Positions 27,102-34,115 of a stretch of 64,000 bases of DNA are shown here, piece after piece. A program made the position numbers and the translations under genes. Every line of letters begins with the position of its first letter. Within the stretch, counting starts at the first letter, position 1. The DNA lies in assembly GCF_025685395.1 (NCBI RefSeq), contig NZ_JAGSYA010000004.1:2914001-2978000 (forward strand). Direction: 5' to 3'. The notes beneath the pieces are model-generated. The model had not been told where the DNA came from. It made no database searches and saw only the letters and a program-made list of their open reading frames with translations. Source of the stretch: Terriglobus tenax. Lineage in GTDB: Bacteria; Acidobacteriota; Terriglobia; Terriglobales; Acidobacteriaceae.

Positions 27102-28190
27102 CTAACTGGGCAGATTTTCGCGCGTGATGACTTCGTACTGGGTGAAGTTATACGGTGGCACAATCTCACCGCGCAGCAACGACAGGCCCAGCCGCATCAG
27201 GTATTCGCCATACTGCGAGACCTCGTGCGAGACCGAGGCAATTGCCGGCGAATCCGGACGGCGCAGTTCCACCAGCATTTCTTCCACGCAATCGTGGCCA
27301 GCCACGGCCACCTGCTTTTCGCGGCCCAGCTTGCGGACGGCATCAATGGCTCCGAGCGCAGCAGTATCGTTGGCCGCCGCAATCAGGATGCGCTTGTCCT
27401 TGGGGTGGCGCTTCAGGAACTCAAGTACCGCGGTCGAGCTTTTATCGCGCAGTCCGCGTGTATCCACACGGACGAAACATTCCACCGGGGTATCCGGCAT
27501 GCGGTTGCGCAGCGACTCGAAGACTCCGGTAATACGGCTCTGCACCATGGGGCCGGCTTCGGCCAGATCCAGACCGATAATCCAGTCGATCTTTCCCTTC
27601 CAGCGCTCCAGGGCATGCTCGGCCAGCACCTCACCCATGGCATGGCCCACGCGATAGTTATCCACACCGAAGTAGATGGCGTGAGGGTGAGGAATATCCA
27701 CGGCAATCATCGGGATATTGGCCGCGGCGATGCGGTCGGCGATGATGGGTGCCACATGCTGGTCAATCTGGCACTCGATGACCACATCGACCTGGCTCTG
27801 CACAAACTTTTCGGCATTGGCTACGGCCGTCGCACCGTCGTAGCTGTTGTCCAGCACCAGCAGATCCACGCCAACGGCGGCCGCGGCTTTGCGCAGGCTC
27901 TGCTCCACGGCAATGGCAAAGGGCATCTCGCTGCTCTGGCTGCCAAAGCCGAAGCGCAGCTTCTTCTGCCGCGTGACGTGACGGTAAGCGCCATCGGCGC
28001 TCTGCGACACATAGCCGCGGTGCACAAAGCTCTTCAGAATGCGATAGACGGTGGTCTTAGAGATGCCCGTCTGCTTATGGATAGACTCCAGCGTCATTCC
28101 CTGGCTCTGCTGCAGCATCTCGAGGATATCGAGTGCTTTCGAGAGCACAGGGATCAGGTACAGCTGCCGGCTTTTGCCTTTGGGTGCCAC
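27102..28190 (-). CDS. Chimeric regulator: IclR-type HTH fused to periplasmic-binding-like sugar sensor
   Basis: This 362-residue protein combines two usually separate modules. Residues about 10-75 form an IclR-type winged helix (LSKALDILEMLQQSQGMTLE, then TGISKTTVYRILKSFVHRGYV). Residues about 88-355 form a type I periplasmic-binding fold like that of RbsB and LacI sensors (ANAEKFVQSQVDVVIECQ, ANIPMIAVDIPHPHAIYFGVDNYRVG, ILIAAANDTAALGAIDAVRKLG, VAGHD). There is no signal peptide, so it is a cytoplasmic regulator, not a binding protein. The location predicts a rhamnose- or oligosaccharide-responsive regulator of the locus. Translation starts with GTG behind AAGGGA. Confidence 0.85.
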   Translation of the reverse strand: MAPKGKSRQLYLIPVLSKALDILEMLQQSQGMTLESIHKQTGISKTTVYRILKSFVHRGYVSQSADGAYRHVTRQKKLRFGFGSQSSEMPFAIAVEQSLRKAAAAVGVDLLVLDNSYDGATAVANAEKFVQSQVDVVIECQIDQHVAPIIADRIAAANIPMIAVDIPHPHAIYFGVDNYRVGHAMGEVLAEHALERWKGKIDWIIGLDLAEAGPMVQSRITGVFESLRNRMPDTPVECFVRVDTRGLRDKSSTAVLEFLKRHPKDKRILIAAANDTAALGAIDAVRKLGREKQVAVAGHDCVEEMLVELRRPDSPAIASVSHEVSQYGEYLMRLGLSLLRGEIVPPYNFTQYEVITRENLPS

Positions 28191-28194
28191 GTTC

Positions 28195-28220
28195 TGGTCC
28201 CTTTCATTATGAAGGAACCA
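28195..28220. promoter_or_regulatory. 26-bp inverted repeat over the regulator's ribosome-binding region
   Basis: TGGTCCCTT (28195-28203) and AAGGAACCA (28212-28220) form TGGTnCCTT-n8-AAGGnACCA. It covers the likely Shine-Dalgarno of the chimeric regulator gene. It may be an autoregulatory operator or an RNA hairpin that limits translation. Confidence 0.45.
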
Positions 28221-28239
28221 TACTAGTCGAGCCTAGGCT

Positions 28240-29454
28240 TCAGGCATAGGAGCTTTGGGTATTGCTGTTTTTTGCGGCGCGTTCTTCGGTAATCTTCTCC
28301 ACGTAGCCGCTGGTACGCAGTGCCTCCAGCGGGTTGGGCGGCAGGCCACGCGATTGGCGCCACTCCGCTACCAGCGGACGAACGTCCGTATAGAAGCAGC
28401 CACGGAAGTGCTCTTCTGCCTCAACCAGCTTGCAGGCATCCTGCAGTTCAGCCTGCAGCGCCTGGTCTACCAGGGCGGCGCGGGCAAACAGTTCCTGTGC
28501 CTGCATCACGGTCTGCACCATGGCTTCCATCTTGCCCTTCAGGTTGTGGCTCTGATCAATCATGTAGGCGATCTGGTCTTCGTGCAGGTCGTTCGCGGCT
28601 TTGTAGCTCAGAATCTCGTGGAAGATGCGGAAGACCTGGTACGGATCAATGGAGCCGATGGTCAGGTCATCGTCGGCAAACTTGCGGTCGTTGAAGTGGA
28701 AGCCGCCAAGAATGTTCAGGTGCAGCAGCCAGGCCACAATCTGCTCAATGTTGGTGCCCAGCGCATGGTGGCCGGTATCGACCAGCACCACGGCCTGCGG
28801 CCCGGCCGCCTTCGCCAGGGAGTAAGCCATGCCCCAGTCGGCAATGTCAGTATGGTAGAAAGCCGGCTCAAACGGCTTGTACTCTACCAGCAGCCGCTGC
28901 GTGGGTGCCATCTCGGCGTGTGTGGCCTTCAGGGCTTCTTCCAGCCAGCCAATGCGGCGCGAGATGCTCTGTGTGCCGGGGTAGTTCGATCCATCCGAAA
29001 CCCACAGCGAGATATCACGCGAGCCCAGCTCCCTGGCAATACGGACAGAGGTCAGCATGTGCTCCACGGCCTTCTCGCGCACGGCGGGGTCTGGGTTGCA
29101 CAGCGAGCCGTACTTGTATTCCTGGTCCTGGAACAGGTTCGGGTTGATGGAGCCCGACCGGATGCCGTAGGTCTGCTCCAACTCTTTCACATGACCAACG
29201 CTGGCCTCGCCCTCGGGCAGGTCCCAGAGTACGTGCAGGGCGACGGTCGGCGTAATGCCGGTCAGGCGGTGCACCTCGGAGGCATCGGCAAACTTCTCCT
29301 GCAGGTTGGTCGCGGCGGCCGGCTGAATAAACTTGCCGAAGCGCGTTCCGGTGTTCGCAAAGCCCCACGATGGAATCTCGATTTGGAGTCCGTCGAGCGC
29401 CCGCCAAACACGCTCTTTATGCTCCTGCGGAAGAGAGGTCACGCTGCGTTCCAT
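28240..29454 (-). CDS. rhaI: L-rhamnose isomerase, RhaI type
   Basis: This 404-residue TIM-barrel protein matches the RhaI-type sugar isomerases (Rhizobium/Pseudomonas subtype) that convert L-rhamnose to L-rhamnulose, rather than the E. coli RhaA type. Signature stretches are IEIPSWGFANTGTRFGKF, ALHVLWDLPEG, LVEYKPFEPAFYHTDIADWG and the metal-binding VLVDTGHHALGTN with GGFHFNDRKFADDDL. I chose the ATG at 29454; an upstream in-frame start at 29496 adds 14 basic residues without similarity. It is divergent from rhaT across a 167-base promoter region and begins the - strand gene run. Confidence 0.88.
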   Translation of the reverse strand: MERSVTSLPQEHKERVWRALDGLQIEIPSWGFANTGTRFGKFIQPAAATNLQEKFADASEVHRLTGITPTVALHVLWDLPEGEASVGHVKELEQTYGIRSGSINPNLFQDQEYKYGSLCNPDPAVREKAVEHMLTSVRIARELGSRDISLWVSDGSNYPGTQSISRRIGWLEEALKATHAEMAPTQRLLVEYKPFEPAFYHTDIADWGMAYSLAKAAGPQAVVLVDTGHHALGTNIEQIVAWLLHLNILGGFHFNDRKFADDDLTIGSIDPYQVFRIFHEILSYKAANDLHEDQIAYMIDQSHNLKGKMEAMVQTVMQAQELFARAALVDQALQAELQDACKLVEAEEHFRGCFYTDVRPLVAEWRQSRGLPPNPLEALRTSGYVEKITEERAAKNSNTQSSYA

Positions 29455-29621
29455 GGTCAGGGTCCTTCGAAATGGTCTTGTGTACTGCCATCGCACATAC
29501 TACCAGAACGATGGTTCATATTTGAAACTGTTCATCTAATGGATAAATGTGCTCTCATGGTTGCGCCCGAAATGTGCCTCAGTATGCCGCACCGATTTCT
29601 TGCACGTAAAGGAAAGTTTTC
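29455..29621. promoter_or_regulatory. Divergent rhaI-rhaT control region
   Basis: This 167-base gap must hold both promoters. ACCAGAACGATGGT at 29502-29515 is an ACCA-n6-TGGT repeat, followed by ATGGTTC. The elements ACCAGAACG and ATGGTTC also occur just before the chimeric regulator's start codon. GAAACTGTTC lies at 29524-29533. Clear -10/-35 boxes are not obvious. Confidence 0.4.
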
Positions 29622-30719
29622 ATGCCCGGACCTCTGCTTGGCGTTCTTTATCACTGGCTTGGCGGCCTTGCCTCAGCCAGCAATTTCATACCGTTTCGCG
29701 CCATTAAGCGCTGGTCCTTCGAGATCTACTGGATCATCCAGGGTGTGGCCGCATGGCTGATCGCGCCGGCCCTGATTGCCTGGATCTTCGTCCCGCATGT
29801 GAGTGAGATCCTGGCCCGCTCACCCCGCGAGGCCGTGACTCACGCCGTCCTCTACGGCATTGCCTGGGGCGTTGGCGGACTCACCTTTGGCCTTGCCATC
29901 CGCTATCTTGGGATCGCACTCGGCTACGCTGTTGCCCTGGGGTTCTGCACGGCCTTCGGAACGCTGATGCCTCCCATGCTGGAAGGCCAGTTGGGCGCCA
30001 TCGCCAGCCAGACCGGCGGACAGATCATCCTCGGCGGCATCGGCGTCTGCCTGCTGGCCATTGCCGTCAACGGACTCGCCGGATACTACAAGGACCGCGA
30101 TACCGCCGACGATGTGCCTGTCACCGCCCAGCAGAAAGATCTTTCCTTCGGCAAGGGAATCATCGTGGCGGTCTTTGCCGGCATCATGAGTTCCTTCTTC
30201 GCCTTTGGTCTTGCCGCGGGCAAACCGATTGGCGACATTGCCGCCGCGGATCTGAAGGCCAACGGACGGCTCGACCTGTGGCAGAACCTGCCTGTGTTGA
30301 TTGTTGTTCTGTGGGGAGGCTTTGCGACCAACCTTCTCTGGTCCGTGTGGCTGATCGTGCGGAAGCGCTCGGCAGGCCAGCTTGCAGGCGCGGTAGCCGA
30401 CCCCGAAGCCGGAGGCGAACAGAAGCTCTCCGGCGGCCAGTTGATGAAGAACTATCTCTGCGCGGCATCGGCGGGCATCATCTGGTACTTCCAGTTCTTC
30501 TTCTACTCCATGGGGCAGACGAAGATGGGCAAGTATGACTTCTCAAGCTGGACACTGCACATGGCCTCCATCATCATCTTCGCCGCCATCTGGGGCGTAA
30601 GCCTTAAGGAGTGGAAGCATGCCAGTCCGCGCGCCAAAGGTGTGCTGGCCTGCGGCGTGGGTCTGCTGATTCTTTCCACCATCATTGTGGGTTACGGAAA
30701 CTACCGTTCGGCGCACTAA
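29622..30719 (+). CDS. rhaT: L-rhamnose:proton symporter RhaT
   Basis: This 365-residue protein with about ten hydrophobic segments carries L-rhamnose across the inner membrane with a proton. The N-terminus GVLYHWLGGLASASNFIPFRAIKRWSFEIYW (residues 6-36) closely resembles RhaT, in which the KRWSFEIYW region follows helix 1, and KWSSFTLHM-like SSWTLHMAS lies near the C-terminus. AAAGGAAAG precedes the ATG. It is divergent from the isomerase gene, matching its role in supplying rhamnose released by the GH106 enzyme. Confidence 0.93.
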   Translation: MPGPLLGVLYHWLGGLASASNFIPFRAIKRWSFEIYWIIQGVAAWLIAPALIAWIFVPHVSEILARSPREAVTHAVLYGIAWGVGGLTFGLAIRYLGIALGYAVALGFCTAFGTLMPPMLEGQLGAIASQTGGQIILGGIGVCLLAIAVNGLAGYYKDRDTADDVPVTAQQKDLSFGKGIIVAVFAGIMSSFFAFGLAAGKPIGDIAAADLKANGRLDLWQNLPVLIVVLWGGFATNLLWSVWLIVRKRSAGQLAGAVADPEAGGEQKLSGGQLMKNYLCAASAGIIWYFQFFFYSMGQTKMGKYDFSSWTLHMASIIIFAAIWGVSLKEWKHASPRAKGVLACGVGLLILSTIIVGYGNYRSAH

Positions 30720-30735
30720 ACATTGAACAACACAG

Positions 30736-30766
30736 CCGCCTGTCTCGCTGGAAATGAGGCAGGCGG
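30736..30766 (+). terminator. Hairpin after rhaT
   Basis: CCGCCTG (30736-30742) pairs with CAGGCGG (30760-30766), extended by CTC/GAG with one bulge. It lies 17 bases after the rhaT stop but has no T-run, so termination may be partial. Confidence 0.45.
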
Positions 30767-30794
30767 AAAGTGCAAGCGAGTGGTATGACCAGGT

Positions 30795-30803
30795 TGATAT
30801 AAT
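30795..30803 (+). promoter_or_regulatory. Extended -10 promoter before symporter gene
   Basis: TGATATAAT gives a consensus TATAAT (30798-30803) with the TGn extension and no good -35. It lies 61 bases before the ATG at 30865 and would let the symporter be expressed apart from rhaT. Confidence 0.55.
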
Positions 30804-30864
30804 TCGGCCTGCGAAAATAATCCCCAATCCACGATCATGGTTTTGCTGGACTGAACGGCCCTCT

Positions 30865-32595
30865 ATGACCCATCTCGCCTTTGCGATCTTCAATGCCCGG
30901 CAACTTGTCACCCTGTCCTGGCCCGATATCCTGATTCTGCTGCTGTACTTCGTGCTGGTGATCTTCATCGGCTTTTATGTGAAGGACTCGGCAAACACCA
31001 GTGAAGAATTTTTCCTCGCCGGACGCGAGATGACGGCCTGGATTGCCGGCCTCAGCTTTGTTTCCGCAAACCTCGGCTCGCTGGAACTGATGGGATGGGC
31101 TGGCTCCGCGTATCAGTACGGCATCCTTGCGACGCACTGGTACTGGGTTGGCGCCATTCCCGCGATGCTCTTCCTTGGCATTGTGATGATGCCCTTCTAC
31201 TACATCTCGAAGACGCACTCGGTCCCCGGCTATCTGCAACTGCGTTTCGGCGAAGGTGCCCGCGGTCTTTCCGCCATCTCCTTCGGCCTGATGACTATCC
31301 TGATGAGTGGCGTGAACATGTACGCCATGGCCGTGGTCATGCGCACGGTGCTGGGATGGAACATCACTTTCTCCATCTGGATTGGAGCGGCGACTGTCGC
31401 GGTTTACGTCATGCTCGGCGGACTGCGCTCGGCCATCATCAATGAGGTGCTGCAGTTCATCCTCATCTGGGCCGGAGCGGCGCTGATTCCCATTCTCGGC
31501 CTGATTGAGGCCGGCGGCTGGAAGAACCTGAAGGCGCAGATCGCCGTCAACGTCGGGTCGAATGACTACACGCACCTGTGGTCGACGCTGGGGCACTTCA
31601 AGGACAACCCGATGGGCATCAACTGGGTTGGCATTGTCTTTGGCCTGGGCGCCATCATCAGCTTCGGCTACTGGACCACCGACTTCCTGGTGGTGCAGCG
31701 CGTGCTCTCCGCCAACAACCTTCGCGCGGCGAAGATGGCGCCAATCATCGGCGCTGCCTTCAAGATGGCGGTCCCGTTTATCGTCATCGTTCCAGGCCTG
31801 CTGGCGCTTTCGGTGCTGAAGAATGCGGATGGTTCGACGATGCACCTGGTCTCGACCGAGATCGCGCAAAAGACCGGCCAGCACGCCTATGACGAAGTGC
31901 TTCCGCTGATGCTGATCCGCTATTGCGGTCCGGGTGTGCTTGGGCTTGGCATTACGGCACTGGTTGCCGGCTTTATGAGCGGTATGGCGGGTAACGTTTC
32001 GGCCTTCTCCACGGTGTGGACCTACGATATCTACGGTGCATACATCAAGAAGAACGCTCCGGATAAGCACTACGTCGCTGTAGGCCGCTGGTCGACGGTG
32101 ATTGGCATGCTGATCTCCATCATGTCGGCGTACATCCTGGCGCATGCGTCGTCCATCATGGACTACGTGCAGGCGCTGTTCAGCTTCTTCATTGCGCCGC
32201 TCTTCGGCACGGTCATTCTTGGCATGTTGTGGAAGCGCGCCACCGGAGCGGGCGGTTTCTGGGGCCTGCTGGCCGGAACCGTCAGCTCCATCGCCATGTT
32301 TGTGTATGTGCAAACGGGCGGCCCCAGCGCGCTGGCGACCATTGCACTTTCGCCTGACGCAAAGCCCATGGCCGAGAACATGTTCCGCGCGCTGTGGAGC
32401 TGGCTGATCTGCGTCCTTGTCACCGTCGTCGTCAGCCTGATGACCAAGCCTAAGCCCGTCTCCGAACTCGACGGTCTGGTCTACGGCGCGACCGCCATTC
32501 CGGACGACGGAGCAAAGACGCTCTTCCAGAAGCCGATCTTCTGGGCCGGAGTCGTCGGCGTCGGCTTCATCATCCTCAACGTCATCTTCTGGTAG
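30865..32595 (+). CDS. Sodium:solute symporter (SSS family)
   Basis: This 576-residue membrane protein of the SSS/SLC5 family has about 13-14 hydrophobic segments. Family features are TSEEFFLAGREMTAWIAGLSFVSANLGSLELMG (about residues 42-74), PFYYISKTHSVPGYLQLRFG and GGLRSAIINEVLQ. The ATG at 30865 places the first helix in the usual position; an upstream in-frame start would add a charged tail. The substrate is likely a sugar or uronic acid of the pectin locus, but cannot be read off. A small membrane protein gene follows 12 bases later. Confidence 0.88.
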   Translation: MTHLAFAIFNARQLVTLSWPDILILLLYFVLVIFIGFYVKDSANTSEEFFLAGREMTAWIAGLSFVSANLGSLELMGWAGSAYQYGILATHWYWVGAIPAMLFLGIVMMPFYYISKTHSVPGYLQLRFGEGARGLSAISFGLMTILMSGVNMYAMAVVMRTVLGWNITFSIWIGAATVAVYVMLGGLRSAIINEVLQFILIWAGAALIPILGLIEAGGWKNLKAQIAVNVGSNDYTHLWSTLGHFKDNPMGINWVGIVFGLGAIISFGYWTTDFLVVQRVLSANNLRAAKMAPIIGAAFKMAVPFIVIVPGLLALSVLKNADGSTMHLVSTEIAQKTGQHAYDEVLPLMLIRYCGPGVLGLGITALVAGFMSGMAGNVSAFSTVWTYDIYGAYIKKNAPDKHYVAVGRWSTVIGMLISIMSAYILAHASSIMDYVQALFSFFIAPLFGTVILGMLWKRATGAGGFWGLLAGTVSSIAMFVYVQTGGPSALATIALSPDAKPMAENMFRALWSWLICVLVTVVVSLMTKPKPVSELDGLVYGATAIPDDGAKTLFQKPIFWAGVVGVGFIILNVIFW

Positions 32596-32607
32596 AAAGG
32601 GAAGCCA

Positions 32608-32868
32608 ATGTCTGGTCCTACCGAGCACATCCATTCGCATCCGGCATCCTCGTCCGTGACGGCTCCTGAGAGCGGCAAGAAGTCGCTCTCCATCTGGTTC
32701 TTCGTCGGCATTCTTTGCCTGGGCTATGGTCTGGTGCTGCTGCCCATCGGCATCTACCAGTTCTCGCACCCGCCCGCCGTGGTACTGGCGGAGCTGCACG
32801 CCACCTTCTGGTGGGGCATTCTGATGACCCTCTTCGGCGGCTTCTACACCTTCCGTTTCCGGCCGTAG
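32608..32868 (+). CDS. 86-residue membrane protein, likely symporter partner
   Basis: This small protein has a hydrophilic, His/Ser-rich N-terminus (residues 1-24) and two hydrophobic segments: FFVGILCLGYGLVLLPIGIY (about 31-50) and FWWGILMTLFGGFYTF (about 67-82). GGGAAG precedes the ATG. It starts 12 bases after the sodium symporter gene. Several SSS symporters are known with small two-helix companions (DUF485, DUF997, DUF4212 types), so a similar subunit role is likely. I could not place it in one of those families. Confidence 0.65.
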   Translation: MSGPTEHIHSHPASSSVTAPESGKKSLSIWFFVGILCLGYGLVLLPIGIYQFSHPPAVVLAELHATFWWGILMTLFGGFYTFRFRP

Positions 32869-32904
32869 CGCACGAACCTTTGTCCTCTCGACCGTAGCGC
32901 ATCG

Positions 32905-32933
32905 GGGTCCCCGGCCAGCTCGCTGGCTGGGGT
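32905..32933. repeat. Intergenic inverted repeat, GGGGTCCCC type
   Basis: CCCCGGCCAGC (32909-32919) is complementary to GCTGGCTGGGG (32922-32932) and is preceded by GGGGT. The layout (G-rich head, stem, TGGGG tail) recalls the elements at 3237 and 34055. Confidence 0.4.
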
Positions 32934-32946
32934 GAAAGCGAAGTGG

Positions 32947-32980
32947 AGAGACCTGCATTCCAATACGAATGCAGGTCTCT
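32947..32980 (+). terminator. Terminator of the rhaT-symporter unit
   Basis: AGAGACCTGCATTC (32947-32960) and GAATGCAGGTCTCT (32967-32980) form a perfect 14-bp stem with a 6-base loop, followed by CTGTT. It separates the transport genes from the pectinesterase promoter. Confidence 0.75.
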
Positions 32981-33012
32981 CTGTTCATAGGCCCGTAGGA
33001 ATACACTCAATT

Positions 33013-33024
33013 CGAAACGTTTCG
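33013..33024. promoter_or_regulatory. LacI/GalR-type operator before pectinesterase gene
   Basis: CGAAACGTTTCG is a perfect 12-bp palindrome ending one base before the GGAGG ribosome-binding site (33026-33030). It contains the decamer seen inside the TonB receptor promoter. Binding here would block elongation or initiation. Confidence 0.65.
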
Positions 33025-33039
33025 CGGAGGTTTGCTGTC

Positions 33040-34041
33040 TTGCATCTTGTGAAGTTTGCCGCGCCGTGTCTGGCGCTTGCTGCCTGCGTTCTTCCTGCTC
33101 TGCGCGCGCAGGATGTTCATGTGCATGTCTCGCCCGCATCCAGGGGCAACACCTCCAGCACAGACGACTTTCCGACCATCCAGATGGCGATGGACCACGC
33201 ACCCGATCCCGGCCCCGGCGGACGGCTCTACCTGCACATTGCGCCCGGAACCTACAAGGAGCGTGTCTGGGTCTCGCGCCGTCGTCCGCACACCACGTGG
33301 CTGGGCACCGGCAGTGATCCATCGCAGGTGGTCATTACCGCGGCCCGCACCGGTCCAACGAACGGCGGCACCTTTTTCTCCGAGTCGGTTGAGATCAGCG
33401 CTGACGACTTCCAGGCTGACAACATCACCTTTGAGAACTCCGCCGGAAACGTGGGCCAGGCCGTAGCCATTGCCGTCAGCAGCGACCGCGCCATCTTCAA
33501 GCACTGTCGCTTCCTTGGCGACCAGGACACGCTCTTCGCCGACTTCGGGCGGCAGTACTATGTCGACTCGTATATCTCCGGCGGTGTGGACTTTATCTTC
33601 GGCAACGCTGCCGCGGTCTTCGACAAGAGCGAGATCCACATCATCCGTCCCGGCTACCTGACAGCGCAGTCGCGCACCACGCCAACTCAGGCAACGGGCT
33701 ACGTCATCACGCACTCACGCGTTACGGCCGAGGGACTCGACGGCAAGCCATTCCATCTCGGACGCCCCTGGCGCGCCTACTCGCGTGTCGTCTTCATGTA
33801 TACGGAGCTGCCTGAAACGTTGAGCCCGCAGGGCTGGCACGACTGGAACTCGAACGCCGCAGACCTGACGAAGGTCTTCTATGCTGAGTTCGCGAACACC
33901 GGCGCAGGAGCCAATACCTCGCAGCGCGTCCCTTGGGCACACCAGCTAACCGCCACGCAGGCAAAACAGTTTGAGCCGCAGATCTTCCTGAAGGGAACTG
34001 ACAACTGGAACCCGGTGGCAGAGGCCGCAAAGCTGCCTTGA
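33040..34041 (+). CDS. Exported pectin methylesterase, CE8
   Basis: This 333-residue right-handed beta-helix enzyme hydrolyses methyl esters of homogalacturonan, making pectate for lyases. Family motifs appear in order: GQAVAI, GDQDTLF (first catalytic Asp), GVDFIFGNAA (second catalytic Asp) and GRPWRAYSRVVF (substrate-binding Arg and Trp). I chose the TTG at 33040: GGAGG lies nine bases upstream and the product starts with a clean signal peptide ending ALRAQ (about residue 24). A start at 32932 would translate through the terminator and operator. It is followed by an esterase gene. Confidence 0.9.
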   Translation: MHLVKFAAPCLALAACVLPALRAQDVHVHVSPASRGNTSSTDDFPTIQMAMDHAPDPGPGGRLYLHIAPGTYKERVWVSRRRPHTTWLGTGSDPSQVVITAARTGPTNGGTFFSESVEISADDFQADNITFENSAGNVGQAVAIAVSSDRAIFKHCRFLGDQDTLFADFGRQYYVDSYISGGVDFIFGNAAAVFDKSEIHIIRPGYLTAQSRTTPTQATGYVITHSRVTAEGLDGKPFHLGRPWRAYSRVVFMYTELPETLSPQGWHDWNSNAADLTKVFYAEFANTGAGANTSQRVPWAHQLTATQAKQFEPQIFLKGTDNWNPVAEAAKLP

Positions 34042-34054
34042 TAGCCCATACTCC

Positions 34055-34085
34055 GGGTGCCCCATATCTGCGCAGCAGATGTGGG
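34055..34085. repeat. Intergenic inverted repeat with GGGTGCCCC head
   Basis: After GGGTGC, CCCATATCTGC (34061-34071) pairs with GCAGATGTGGG (34075-34085) through an 11-bp stem with one G-T pair and a GCA loop. It shares its head and TGGG tail with the element at 3237-3267 while the stem differs. Confidence 0.5.
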
Positions 34086-34115
34086 CTTGAGTGCCACAAA
34101 CCTTCAAGGAGTTCC

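Noticed and set aside
25050-28226. Open frame of 1058 codons on the + strand
   Set aside because: It runs antisense to the DUF4450-like and regulator genes, shows no family features, and is rich in Arg/His/Gly as expected for an antisense frame of GC-rich coding DNA.
30835-33006. Open frame of 723 codons on the - strand
   Set aside because: It is antisense to the sodium symporter gene, and its product is a low-complexity His/Arg/Asp-rich sequence.
32932-33039. ATG at 32932 as the pectinesterase start
   Set aside because: Translation would run through a terminator hairpin and the operator, and would bury the signal peptide; TTG at 33040 has GGAGG at ideal spacing.
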